A stretch of 64,000 nucleotides of DNA. It comes from Gordius sp. MW1 (Eukaryota; Nematomorpha; Gordioida; Gordea; Gordiidae). The stretch covers positions 28,024,001 to 28,088,000 of the forward strand of contig OZ038526.1 in the NCBI GenBank assembly GCA_964036665.1, written 5' to 3'. Both the position numbers and the translations under genes were made by a program. This document shows positions 33,572 through 43,793 of this stretch, one piece after another (positions within the stretch are counted from its first letter, which is position 1; each line of letters starts with the position of its first letter). The notes beneath the pieces were generated by a model. It saw only the letters and a list, made by a program, of their open reading frames with translations, ran no database searches and was not told the DNA's origin.

Positions 33572-34201
33572 TTATATGAGTAATATGTTTTCATCTTTCT
33601 CTTTCAGAAGAGGCCAGGAATCCAAAAAAGATTTGAAATTAAATTTTGCAATTAAGGTGGCTATTGATTGTTTTAATAAAAATGCGGGGGAATATTTGGA
33701 GGGAGGGGATCGCCTGCCTATTTCTTTGAATAAAGCCAACGCCATTTTTCCATAGGATCCTGAACAGGAGGAAACTATTGGGATAAAAATACTAGAGCCC
33801 AAAAGGGCCTTGTATTTTTGGAGCTTGCGTTCTTCGGCGAGGGCCATGGGGTCATAATTAAGATTAGAGAAGGCAAATAGGTCTATGCATGTAAAATCCC
33901 ACTTTAAAAGGAGACCATTTTCCCATGGGACTAGCGATGAACCGTCAGGACGCATTCAACCTTCAAGGGCAGGATCTGAAGGTTCAAGTATGGATGGAAT
34001 TTGGGCCTTTCTAAGGGCTGACTGGATAATAGAATTAATTTTAGAGTGTCGCAAGTGTCTAAATTTATTAAGTCTGCAGTGTAACGGGTGGCGTGCTTCT
34101 TCATCCACAGGCAGGTTGCAATTTTTACAGGCATATACCTTTGTGTATTTTATTCCAAGGCGTAGTGCTACATTGTAGGATAGCTCGCAATCCAATATTA
34201 A
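33572..34201 (-). pseudogene. Retroelement C-terminal domain (zinc motif plus RPDG), one stop
   Basis: Minus frame from 34201: DCELSYNVALRLG, then CKNCNLPVDEEARHPLHC (a Cys/His zinc-ribbon-like motif), then EPSDPALEG, a TGA at 33956-33958, and MRPDGSSLVPW...LKWDFTCIDLFA. A second, unbroken copy is at 48383-49013, where the TGA position is an Arg codon, so a CGA-to-TGA change is likely. From memory, this Cys/His plus RPDG...WDxT module occurs downstream of reverse transcriptase in some metazoan retroelements; its nuclease-like nature is inference. No RT is present here. Confidence 0.7.
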
Positions 34202-34234
34202 TTAAAAGTACAGCTGAAATGATGAAATAGAATT

Positions 34235-35740
34235 TAAACTCTATAAACGATCATTATGACAATGGTCATCATGATAATTTGACAAATGAACATTCTCAAA
34301 ATAGCTTTTTGACACCTTGGCCTACAAATTTTTTTCCCAAATATTTATTTAGCTTTATGTAAGAAAGATAAAACTTAAAACATAAGTGATAATGTAAAAG
34401 ATTAATATTATTAGATTTGGTTATTATTATTAGATTTTATGATTATTCATTATTATTGAATGGGATTTTCAATCTTACCTTAAATCTCCGTTTAGTATTC
34501 ATTTATCCTTTATTTAAATATACGATGCCCAAGAATCGCCGAATATAATACTCGAAAGAATCTTAATTGTTATATATACAAAGAAAATATATCATGTGAT
34601 GTATATCTAAGCGTAAATAATTCGCGTAGAGAACGATGGGGGGAGAGGGACTACGCGTATACGTCAAGATGCGTATGCATTTAAATGCGTATACCTTAAG
34701 ATGCGTATACAGACACTAATAAATAAGAGAGAGAGAGATGATGGGGGGGGGGGGAAGAGAGGAACACGCGCGTAAATAAATCTATATCGAAATGTACACA
34801 GATGTTACACGGGGTTTTTGTGTGTGTGTGTGAGTTCACAGAATCAATGCCCCCTACTAGGCGTAATTAATCGATGAGATCAATCGTGTAGTACACAACT
34901 ACAACACTTTATTAGTGAGAATTATGACAATTGTCATCAAGATAGGTTGACTAATTTAAGTTTTATGATTGTAACAACTTTATGACACCCTTAAACACCG
35001 AATTTTTATAAACGAATTTATTAGTTTTATAAACGACAATTACGATAGCTGTCACCAAGTAAGGCTGACAAGTATAATTTAATGGCCCGTCAACTTGCCG
35101 AAAACCCTCTCGCCGAATTCACGGGGGATATTGAATTCGGCAAGATGGTTTTCGGCGAGTTGATAGGGCACCGTATAATTTTTATATTTAAACTAATCTC
35201 ATGACACCTTTACACATCAATTGTAGTGTAGGTGAAAGAATTAATTTACCTCCATAAACGACTCTCACCTAATTAGGCTGACAAATTTAATTATTATTAT
35301 TTGTGAGACTTTTATGACTCATGACCGACCAAGTTTCATAAACTACTTTTATGACAACTTGAACTACCATTTTTCGTTTATTTAGCTCTAAGACAATTGT
35401 CAACAAGATAATTTGACAGATATCTTAACACACCAATTTTCACTAAAAGATTTATTTAGCTTTATAAACGACAATTATGACTATTGTCACCAAATTAGGT
35501 TGACATTTTATTTCATGTTTTAAACTAATCTTATGATACGTTAAAACATCAATTTTCGTTAAAAAATTATTTTATTCTATAAACAAAAATTATGACAATT
35601 GTCACCATGTCAGTCAGGTTGACTAGTTTAATTTTTATGTCTAAGCCATCTTATGACACTTTTACACGTCAATTTTCGTTAAAAGAACTTTTCAGCTCTG
35701 TTTTATGACAATTGTCACCGAAACAGATCAAAAGACCTTA
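34235..35740 (+). repeat. Palindrome satellite, block 2
   Basis: About eight degenerate units of 110-130 bp: TTTATAAACGACAATTATGA, then the perfect palindrome TGACAATTGTCA or near copies, ACCAAGATAGGTTGACA, TTAAACTAATCTTATGACA and CATCAATTTTCGTTAAAAG. Copies start near 34235, 34905, 35025, 35265, 35385, 35460, 35575 and 35690. Interrupted near 34400-34860 by simple repeats (GA, poly-G, GT) and at 35081-35173 by a foldback element. Confidence 0.8.
35081..35173. mobile_element. 93-bp foldback MITE with 8-bp target duplication
   Basis: Two 37-nt inverted arms (35084-35120 and 35133-35169, matching at 31 of 37 positions, with TTGCCGAA and GCCGAATTC in each) around a 12-nt loop. TATAATTT flanks both sides (35073-35080 and 35174-35181). 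It cleanly interrupts a satellite unit. It could be transcribed as a long hairpin. Confidence 0.8.
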
Positions 35741-35796
35741 GGTCTTTTATAAGTTGAATACCCAAGGTCGACTAAACAAAACCCACGTCTAGTTGC

Positions 35797-35867
35797 CACA
35801 CAGGTAACACTTGACTCTTAAGATTGACGTTGCTGGTTCAAATCTCGCTTCCATACTTATTTTATTT
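35797..35867 (+). tRNA. tRNA-like 3' half, probable pseudogene
   Basis: CTTGACTCTTAAGATTGACG is followed by TGCTGGTTCAAATCTCGC, with a B-box-like GGTTCAAATC, and then a TTATTTTATTTT run that could end Pol III transcription. Acceptor and D-arms do not pair well, so this is at best a decayed tRNA or SINE fragment. Confidence 0.3.
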
Positions 35868-36525
35868 TAAAATTAAATTTCAATTACTGAACAACGTTGA
35901 ATAAAAATCTGAGCAGGAAATACTAAACTTTAAATTATTTACAGATCATATGAATATTTGACTAGGCATATAAATTCTCTGAGCATAGGAATATTCTACT
36001 GAGCGAAAATTGAATTAAGTATTGAGTTCAATAATTTGCTTTCTATTTTTTGCAAGCTTTTAATAGTATAAAGCTAGCTACAGAGTGAGTATCATATTTG
36101 TAAAAGATCATAAACTCGGCTATTTTTAATTCCACTGGATGTCTCTATTAAAAATGGAATTGCACTTCTAATGTCATATTCAAACAATAATTAAGTCTAT
36201 AAAAATCATGCTCAAGTCCCGCAGCTATTAAAATATGAAATCCATAAATGATCTTCGTTATTTATTGTGATAAAATAAAAAAATATCTGGTTTCGGGCTT
36301 TGTCTTGCTTGTTAATTTAGTTAAAATTTGCAGAAGGTCTAAAATCAGTTTCAGAGTTTATCTTTTATTGATTCCACCTTCCCTCTATTATAAATGCTAG
36401 AGCAGATAAGTGCTTAAACTCGCATTAAGCGAACTGTGCCTAGAAGTCCTTGAAAGTTTTTGTGTAAAAGGGGGAATATATTGGATTCGCTGATAGGACA
36501 TTTAATTGAACTATTCGTATAGGTT
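35868..36525. other. AT-rich stretch, nothing recognised
   Basis: No gene, splice-flanked exon or repeat boundary recognised. Confidence 0.45.
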
Positions 36526-36722
36526 AGTGTTATAAAAACGACTAGGTTTTGTTTAGTCGACCTTTGGTTTTAGTCGATTAAACATAAACTGACCAAAGAT
36601 TTGACCTAAGAATGTTTGGTCTATTTATGCTACTAGGAAAAACAAACTAAAAAACCATTGGTCTATGAATGTTTGGTCGACTAAAACCTCGGCCAAACAA
36701 AATCTAGCCATTTTTACAACAC
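36526..36722. mobile_element. MITE with long inverted ends (TAGTGTTATAAAAACG)
   Basis: Left end TAGTGTTATAAAAACGAC with AGGTTTTGTTTAGTCGACC, right end the imperfect reverse (AAACAAAATCTAGCC, TTTTTACAACACTA). About 45 bp at each end can pair. A partial relative (GGTCGACTAAACAAAACC) is near 35767. No clear 8-bp duplication. Confidence 0.7.
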
Positions 36723-38291
36723 TAGTAGGCTATAGGATCTTATCTAACCCTCATAATTACAGGAGGATAAATATTTTAATCTTTGAAATAAAAACTTGAA
36801 GTGGACGGCAAATACCGAATTGAATTAATTTCAAAAATTAGGTCTCTTTTTAGCAATAAAATTAAGGATAAGGTATAAAAAGAATATCATTCGTTAAAGG
36901 CTCCATCTCATTTTGTTCTTGGATATTTTCATGTGCTCCAGAGGCCATGCTTAGTGCCCAATTAGCTTTTCCATTGTCGATTTAATATTTAATTTGTTCA
37001 TTTGGCGAAGCAGCTTGGTAAACGAGTTGGGAAGGTGAGAAAAGGTGAAAGACGTCAGGAAGGGAATTACGGAGGGTTTGAGGGCCAGGACGTAGTGAAG
37101 GGAATTATGGGGGACGCTAGTGCCAAGGACTGAATTGATTCGTAGGTTCATTTGATTGAACCCCGCACTTTAATTTAGAATTAAATATGAGTCGTTCTTG
37201 GCAAACAGGATTTTCCGAGTTTACTAATTCATGGACTGTGTGGGTTCAATTAAAGGAACCTTGCACTGTAAACCAAAAAGAAAAACGGGTAAGAAATTTT
37301 CCTTGCATTGTGAACTACCAAGCAACGATCCCACTTGACACCATTTATAAATAGGAATTAAGGATAAGGAGTAAGATGAATATCATTCGTTTTTCACGTA
37401 TTCACATATATGACACACATCAAAGTATTTCGTTTTGTTATTTATACCATTTCTTAGGGCAAAAAAGCTGACTATTATCATTCTCTAAAAACAAAAAATT
37501 ATTTCTCGTACCATTATTATTTCAAATAACTCAAAGGCGCACGGGACAGGCAAGCAATCTAATAAAGATGGCGAATTCAACTTTTATTTTTTTGTTGAAA
37601 CTAATTAACATTTCTTTTCCATCGTAAACTTTATTTTATTTTGTGATCTTTTAGCTCAAACTCAACTATAAATATAATAAAAATTTCTCCCCGACATCGC
37701 GCCTATGACATCAATAAAAAAAATAGTTCGAATTGAGCCAAACACAAAAAAATAATTTTGGGCTGGCCTGGAGGAATTTTAATGCTGAGAGGGAATTCAG
37801 ATAAGCGCGGACAAAACTAAAAGTGGAAATGAAACAAAAAAATAAAATTATGAAACTATAGATTACCAAATGGTCTATAGGATTATAATTTTATTTATTA
37901 CGGCGAAGAAATATAGCCTCAAAATCCGTTAAAAAGACCAATTTTTGAGCCTTTATCATTTATTTAAAAATCTGGACGACTAGGGAAAAAATTAAAACAT
38001 ATTATTGTTTAGCGTATAATTTTCCATCAAAATATTAATTTAATTGCGGGATGTTTTTTATACCTTTTAAATTGGAAAAATTTATTATCTTTTATTAAAG
38101 ATAATATTTTTAATTTTTCCGCGATATTCACAAATTATAATTTCTTATATAGCCTCTAATTTTTGAATAGGGGTAGATAGCTGGCGTTTTTAAAAATGAT
38201 TTTTCAACATTCTTAAAAAACCCTGATTTTAAAATAGATAGATGTTTCTCAGTAGTTGGCCCCAAAAGTTAGTATACTTATACCCGAGTGC
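36723..38291. other. Intergenic stretch with one direct repeat pair
   Basis: ATTAAGGATAAGG followed by GAATATCATTCGTT occurs at 36861-36896 and 37357-37391, bracketing about 460 bp that is less AT-rich. In that interval a frame at 37186 (MSRSWQTGFSEFTNSWTVW...) ends at a possible donor CGG|GTAAGA near 37288, and an overlapping 66-codon frame runs on the minus strand (37151-36951). Neither is recognised. The bracketing repeats suggest an inserted unit. Confidence 0.4.
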
Positions 38292-38480
38292 TAGAGACTC
38301 ACTTTTTTTCAACTCGAGCCGACCCGAGTTTTTTAATTTCAACCCGAACCCCACCCGACACGAAAGCATTTTTAAATTTAAGCCGCAACCTGGCTAAACC
38401 CGAAAGCGTTTAACTTTTTTAACCGCATCCCTCTCGAGCGCCTTTTAAATTTCGGTACCCGACACGAGAGAAATAAAAAT
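38292..38480. mobile_element. Truncated hAT end (TAGAGCCCTGCA family), diverged
   Basis: Starts TAGAGACTCACTTTTTTTCA and continues with ACCCGAACCCC, CCCGACACGAAAGC and similar repeats, matching the left side of the 16022-17039 element. The right half is absent. Confidence 0.7.
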
Positions 38481-38627
38481 TGCGGTGCATAAAATTTGAT
38501 CGACATATTAAAGTATAATTTAGGATACTATTTATAACACAGATTTTGATTAAATTTATTTGAATAATTCATTATAGTGAATAGTGATGTATAAATATAA
38601 AACAAAATTCTCAAATAGATTTAAAGT

Positions 38628-39140
38628 TCGGGCCTTCGGCCCTCGTGGGAAGGGGGGGAGGGGGAAGGGGAGGAGGGGAAGGGAAGGGTGAACGAAACTC
38701 ATCTAAACTCCGTATAAAAGTAGCATATTTGCTATGCAATTTATGGGCGAGAAAGGTGGGAAGGGGCGAGAATGCCTATAGGAGGGTATTAAATGCAAAA
38801 TAATTAGTCAATTATTTATAGGCCCGTAGGGGAGGGCATAAGGTAATTATCAATGGTAACCTAATATACCAATTTAAAAGCGTAAAAAAAATTTCAATTT
38901 CGAATCGCAATTTGGCCAATGGTCATTTTTTTCATTGTTCAGTAGCCAGCGGACGGCCCAAAAGTCATATTATCATTGGTATTAACAAGAACAAAATATT
39001 ACTTTAATTAAAAAAAATTGTCCTCTCCGGGGATTGAACTTGAACCAGCTAGTCAGAAAGTTGAAAGCCGGTGTAATAACTTGGAGGACGGATGGACAAC
39101 GGACACCAAAAAGCGAGCCCATAAATTGCATAGCAATTAA
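38628..39140 (+). mobile_element. Hairpin-ended element, copy A
   Basis: Starts TCGGGCCTTCGGCCCTCGTG (hairpin GGGCC-TTCG-GGCCC type), then G/A-rich sequence, TTTGCTATGCAATTTATGGG, one CCAATGG/CATTG unit, a tRNA-like module on the minus strand (39015-39090), GGACGGATGGACAACGGAC, and AGCGAGCCCATAAATTGCAT ending with the hairpin AATTGC-ATA-GCAATT (39124-39138). The layout (structured 5' end, core microsatellite, 3' hairpin, no obvious target duplication) resembles Helentron-associated non-autonomous elements; that assignment is inference. Confidence 0.7.
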
Positions 39141-39169
39141 TATTCAGAAAAGCTTTAGAAAAAATACTC

Positions 39170-39235
39170 ACCAGGGGATTCGAACTCGTTGCCTTTTGTT
39201 TACAAGACGTTCGCTTTAACCACTCACACCCTGCT
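39170..39235 (-). tRNA. tRNA-Thr(TGT)-like pseudogene
   Basis: On the minus strand: AGCAGGG, an A-box-like TGTGAGTGGTTAAAGCG, an anticodon loop CTTGTAA (anticodon TGT), a B-box GAGTTCGAATC, and CCCTGGT, which pairs with the 5' end at six of seven positions. The anticodon and T stems have several mismatches, so it is probably a pseudogene or a SINE head. Confidence 0.55.
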
Positions 39236-39240
39236 GGTAT

Positions 39241-39690
39241 TAAAAAAAGCTGTGAAACTTATTATTTATAATGAAAATAATTTTTTGAATGGTAGATTTT
39301 TTTTTGCTGTTTTATAATTTATTCATTTTAAAATAATTATCTTCATTTATTTTAAAATTCAACAAATTTAACTTCTAAAATTTAAAAATAAAGCGAACCT
39401 AGCGGACATTTACAATTCTAAATCAATTGAATATATCTATGCAAGGACCTAAATCTGATATTCTGCATAACAAAATTGAGGCTATCAAAATAAAATTACA
39501 AAGATGGATTCAAAGAATAGATTCAAAGTCAAGGTCTCCCCCCCCCCCCCGTTACCCAATTTATTTCTCACGCGGGTTAAAAAATCGATAATGGGTTAGA
39601 TTAAAATATTCGAACATTGGTTCCAGATACTAACAAAATTGATTATTCATTCATTAACACTTTTAAACGTTAAGCATAGGTATAGGTATA
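39241..39690. other. AT-rich stretch with a C-run
   Basis: No gene recognised. A run of about 14 C lies at 39538-39550. Confidence 0.4.
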
Positions 39691-39696
39691 TATATG

Positions 39697-41110
39697 GGCC
39701 TAGCCAGCATCGAAATTAGAGGGAGGCATTAATGATTTAGGGAGGGGCAAAGTGATTATTTTTTAAAATTTTAGCCATAATCTTAATAAATTTGTATATT
39801 TATAAGTTGATAAATTACAAAATATATATTCATGGAATTTAAATTGATTTCTTATTGACATATGACAAGGAAATGAAAAAATGTTTACCATTTGTAACTA
39901 AGTTTCCTGCTCATAAATTTCTTTTATGACTCATTAAATGAAGCCCTAATCAACGATATAAATACAATTTGGCCAATGATCATTTTTTCATTGGTCAGTA
40001 GCCAGGACACGGTCAAAAAGGATATAAATACATAAGAGACGAAAAAAAATTTCAAATCACAATTTGGCCAATGGTCTTTTTTTTTATTGGTCAGTGCCAA
40101 ATGACGGTCTATAAATACATACGAGTCAAAAAATACGAAAAAAAATTTCGATTCACACTTTGGCCAATGGTGATTTTTTTCCATTGGTCAGCACCCAGCG
40201 GACGGCCATAAAGCCATATTATCAATGGTATTAACAAAAACAATATATTAATTTGAAAAAAAAGGAAAAAAATTTCGAATCACAATTTGGCCAATGGTGA
40301 TTTTTATCATTGGTCAGTAGCCAGCGGACGGCCAAAAAGCTATATTATCAAGGGTATTAACACAAACAATATATTAATTTAATTTAAGAAAAAATAAAAA
40401 TTTTGCCCTCTCCGGGATTAGAATCCACATCAGTAGAGGCATAGGCTTTTGTAGGGGCACAGGCACCCATATCAGTAGAGGCATAGGCCCTTGTAGGGAG
40501 GGCATAGGGTAATTATCAATGCTAACCTAATATAACTATTCAAAAACGAAAAAAAATTTCGATTTATACTTTGGCCAATGGTCATTTTTTTCTTTGGTCA
40601 GTAGCCAGCGGAAGGTCAAAAAGTCATATTATCAATGGTATTAACAAGAACAATATATTAATTTAATTTAAAAATAAATAAAAATTTTGCCCTCACCGGG
40701 ATACGAATTAGCAATTTAGAATTTGCCCTCGCCGGAATTCGAACCCACATCAGTAGAGGCAAAGGCTTTTGTAGGGGCCAGGGACCCATATCAGTAGAGG
40801 CATAGGCCCTTCTATGGAAGGGCATAGGGTATTTATCAATGTTAACCTTATATACCAATTCAAAAACGGAAAAAAATCGATTTATTTGGCCAATGGTCAT
40901 TTTTTCATTGGTCAGGAGCTAGCGGACGGTCAAAAAGTCATATTATCAATGGTATTAACAAAAACAAAATATTAATTTAATTTAAAAAAAGAAAATTTGT
41001 CCTCTCCCGGGCTGAACTTGAACCTGCAAGTCAGAAAGTTGAAAGCCGGTGAAAATAACTTGGTGGACGGACGGACAAACAACAAAAAGCGAGCCCATAA
41101 ATTGCATAAA
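39697..41110 (+). repeat. Repeat complex, body without the 5' hairpin
   Basis: Begins with a diverged left end of the GGGCGTAGCCAG MITE (39697), then about six CCAATGG...CCATTGG units (39970, 40063, 40161, 40288, 40571, 40879), two tRNA-like modules with duplicated CAGTAGAGGCATAGGC segments (about 40405-40540 and 40690-40830, minus sense), a third tRNA-like module at 41000-41075, and the terminal AGCGAGCCCATAAATTGCAT with a damaged 3' hairpin. Confidence 0.75.
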
Positions 41111-41577
41111 TTAATTTGAAATATATAGTATTGCAAATGAACCATTTAATAAATTTAAACTTACTTTTAGTTTGGTTTATGAATATATATATAATAAACT
41201 ACCTCTTCACACTATTTAAATACAATTTAAAAATATTAATTTATTAATATGTTTTACCTTTCATGAGTCAAAATTAAATTTGCATCTAAATTAAAACAAT
41301 CAAACAAAAGGAAATTGATTAACTGATAAAGGATATTCAATCATACATTTCGATATTAATTAGACTCGGGCCTTCGGCCCTCGTGGGAAGGGGGAGAAGG
41401 GAAGGGAAGAGGGGAAGGGAAGGGGGGACGACTCATCTGTACTTCGTATAAATGTATCATATTTGCTATGCAATTTATGGGCGAGAAAGGTGGGAAGGGG
41501 CGAGAATGCCTATAGGGGGGTATTAAATGCCTAATGATTAATTAATTATTTATACAAATTTTCCATTATAGGCAAAA

Positions 41578-41635
41578 TGTAATAAAGGCAAAATGTAATA
41601 TAGGCAAGGGTTAGGGTTAGATTTAGTGTTTGCAT
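41578..41635 (+). repeat. Telomere-like TTAGGG words in a conserved context
   Basis: GCAAAATGTAATATAGGCAA is followed by GGGTTAGGGTTAGATTTAG and TGTTTGCATCTAG. The same context occurs reversed at 45410-45465 and at 28704-28745. Only two hexamers are present, so this is part of a dispersed repeat rather than a telomere. Confidence 0.7.
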
Positions 41636-41790
41636 CTAGTTTCGTATTACATTAGTTTTTATGGCCTTTAGTGATTATGGGTCTAACAAACATTATATTA
41701 TAAAACAACACAATGTTAAGAATTTGCAGAATTGTTGGGAGAAATTTTTTGTTGAATTTGAACAATTTTTAATTAAAAAAATCAAAAATT

Positions 41791-42730
41791 TGGCCAATGG
41801 TCACTTTTTCTCTATTGGTCAGTGCCAACAGATACTCTATAAGTCAATAACAGCCAAAAAAACGGAAAAAAAAATTTTGATGCTCACCTTGGCCAATGGT
41901 CATTTTTTTCCATTGGTCAGCAGCCAGCACACGGTAAAAGTGGATATAAATTCATAAGAGTAAAAAAAACGAAAAAAAAATTTTCGAATCACATTTTGGC
42001 CAATGGTCATTTTTTTCCATTGGTCAGCAGCCAGGACACGGTAAAAGTGAATATATATTCATAATAGTCAAAAAAAAACAAAAAAAAGTTTTCGAATCAC
42101 ATTTTGGCCAATGGTCATTTTATTCCATTGGTCAGCAGCCAGCGGACGGCCAAAAAGTCATAATAGCAATGGTAGGAACAGGAACAATCATAATAGTCAA
42201 AAAAAAACGAAAAAAATAATTTCGATTCACATTTTGGCCAATGGTCATTTTTTTAATCGGTCAGGAGCCAGCGGACGGCCAAAAAGTCATAATAGCAATG
42301 GTAGTATTAGGAACAATCATAATAGTCAAAAAAAAAAACGAAAAAATAAACTCGGATTCACATTTTGGCCAATGGTCATTTTTTTCATTGGTCAGCAGCC
42401 AACGGACGCCCAAAAAGTCTTATTATCAATGATAGTAACAAGAACAATCATAAGAGTCAAAAAAAACTCCGGGATTCTAACCCAAAAACTAGTTAAATTG
42501 CATAGCAATTAAAAGTAAACAACTTTTATTTATGTTTATTATATAACATTGGTCAGCAGCCAGCGGACGGCCAAAAAGTCATAATAGCAATGGTAGAGAC
42601 AGGAACAATCATAATAGTCAAAAAAAAATGAAAAAAAAAATTTCGATTCACATTTTGGCCAATGGTCATTTTTTTCATTGGTCAGCAGCCAGCGGACGGC
42701 CAAAAATTCTTATTATCAATGATAGTAACA
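41791..42730 (+). repeat. CCAATGG/CCATTGG hairpin minisatellite (plus array)
   Basis: Units of about 100-130 bp, each with TTGGCCAATGGTC, a T-run, CCATTGGTCAGCAGCCAG, CGGACGGCCAAAAAGTC, ATAATAGCAATGGTA, ACAATCATAATAGTCAAAAA and ACGAAAAAA. CCAATGG and CCATTGG can form a 7-bp stem over a T-rich loop in every unit. Confidence 0.85.
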
Positions 42731-43015
42731 AGAACAATCATAAGAGTCAAAAAAACTCCGGGATTCTAACCCCAAAACTAGTTAAATTGCATAGCAATTA
42801 AAAAGTAAACAACTTTTATTTATGTTTATTATATAACTAGTTAAATTGCATAGCATTAAAAGTAAACAACTTTTATCTATGTTTATTATATAACAAAAAC
42901 TAGTTAAATTGCATAGCAATTAAAAGTAAACAACTTTTATTTATGTTTATTATATAACTAGTTAAATTGCATAGCAATTAAAAGTAAACAACTTTTATTT
43001 ATGTTTATTATATAA
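42480..43015 (+). repeat. Tandem array of a unit with the AATTGCATAGCAATT hairpin
   Basis: ACTAGTTAAATTGCATAGCA followed by ATTAAAAGTAAACAACTTTT and ATTTATGTTTATTATATAAC repeats at about 42487, 42778, 42837, 42899 and 42957. The four later copies are head to tail with a period of about 60 bp. Confidence 0.85.
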
Positions 43016-43202
43016 TAGATAATTTAACAAATCTTATATATAACACACCGAGGGAGATAGAGATGAGGGGTGGGGCACCTCTTAAGCATTAATTTAAAAA
43101 ATAACACAGCGAGGGAGATAGAGATGAGGGGTGGGGCACCTCTTTCTCATGCATTAATTTAAAAAAGCGATAACCTAATATACCCAATGCAAATAGATAG
43201 GG

Positions 43203-43300
43203 ATGGACGGACGGACGGACAGACGGACGGACAGACGGACAGACGGACGGACAGACGGACAGACGGACGGACAGACGGACAGACGGACGGACGGACGGAC
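43203..43300 (+). repeat. GGAC/AGAC tetranucleotide microsatellite
   Basis: GGACGGACGGACAGACGGAC-type repeats over about 100 bp, in the element's 3' part just before its terminal hairpin. Shorter versions occupy the same place in the copies ending at 39140, 41110 and 48180. Confidence 0.95.
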
Positions 43301-43471
43301 AACAAAAAACGAGCCCATAAATTGCATAGCAATTAAAAAGTATTAATAGCATTAATTTAAAAGATATGTCTTGTGTATTTTGTAATGTAAATTTCATAAC
43401 CTTTGACCCGACACTTTAAATTTTTTTTTGGTTAAATAGTTTATTTTCACGAAACAAAGTTACATAAAACC

Positions 43472-43625
43472 TCGGGCCTTCGGCCCTCGTGTGAAGGGGG
43501 AGGGGGGAATGGGAGTAGGGGAAGGGAAGGGGGAACTCTTTTATACTCCGTATAAAAGTAGCATATTTGCTATGCAATTTATGGGCGAGAAAGTTGGGAA
43601 GGGGCGAGAATGCCTGGGGGGGCAA
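43472..43625 (+). mobile_element. Truncated 5' end of the hairpin-ended family (in the palindrome loop)
   Basis: TCGGGCCTTCGGCCCTCGTG, G/A-rich tract, TTTGCTATGCAATTTATGGG and GGCGAGAATGCC, the same order as the starts of copies A and B, ending abruptly. It lies between the two palindrome arms. Confidence 0.75.
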
Positions 43626-43793
43626 TCGTCAATCAGAATACAAATTTATTAAATAAAAAAAGAATCTTCAAGTTTTAAATATTATTAATTAATGTCAAAC
43701 CGCCTAAAATTTAGAAATAAGTATTTATTAAATATTAAAAAAAAGAATGCATAAGTTGTTACAAAAAACAAGTTAATATACAAATTATTTACT

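Larger units (their letters stand above)
41366..43338 (+). mobile_element. Hairpin-ended element, copy B (left arm of palindrome)
   Basis: Starts TCGGGCCTTCGGCCC, holds the TTAGGGTTAG words at 41606, about seven CCAATGG/CCATTGG units (41791-42690), a fourfold array of an AATTGCATAGCAATT-containing 60-bp unit (42480-43015), a GGACGGACAGACGG microsatellite (43200-43300), and ends ACGAGCCCATAAATTGCATA with its hairpin at 43320-43334. Nearly the whole of it recurs in reverse at 43794-45674. Open frames of 98-133 codons are by-products of the minisatellite. Confidence 0.8.

Noticed and set aside
41606-41622. Internal telomere or chromosome end
   Set aside because: Only two hexamers, and the flanking sequence is a dispersed repeat found three times.
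42480-43015. CRISPR-like array of regular repeats
   Set aside because: The 60-bp copies are head-to-tail tandem repeats with no variable spacers, in a eukaryotic transposon context.
43089-43397. 102-codon open frame with SVRPSVRLSVRLSVCPSVCP repeats
   Set aside because: Translation of the GGAC/AGAC microsatellite, not a gene.
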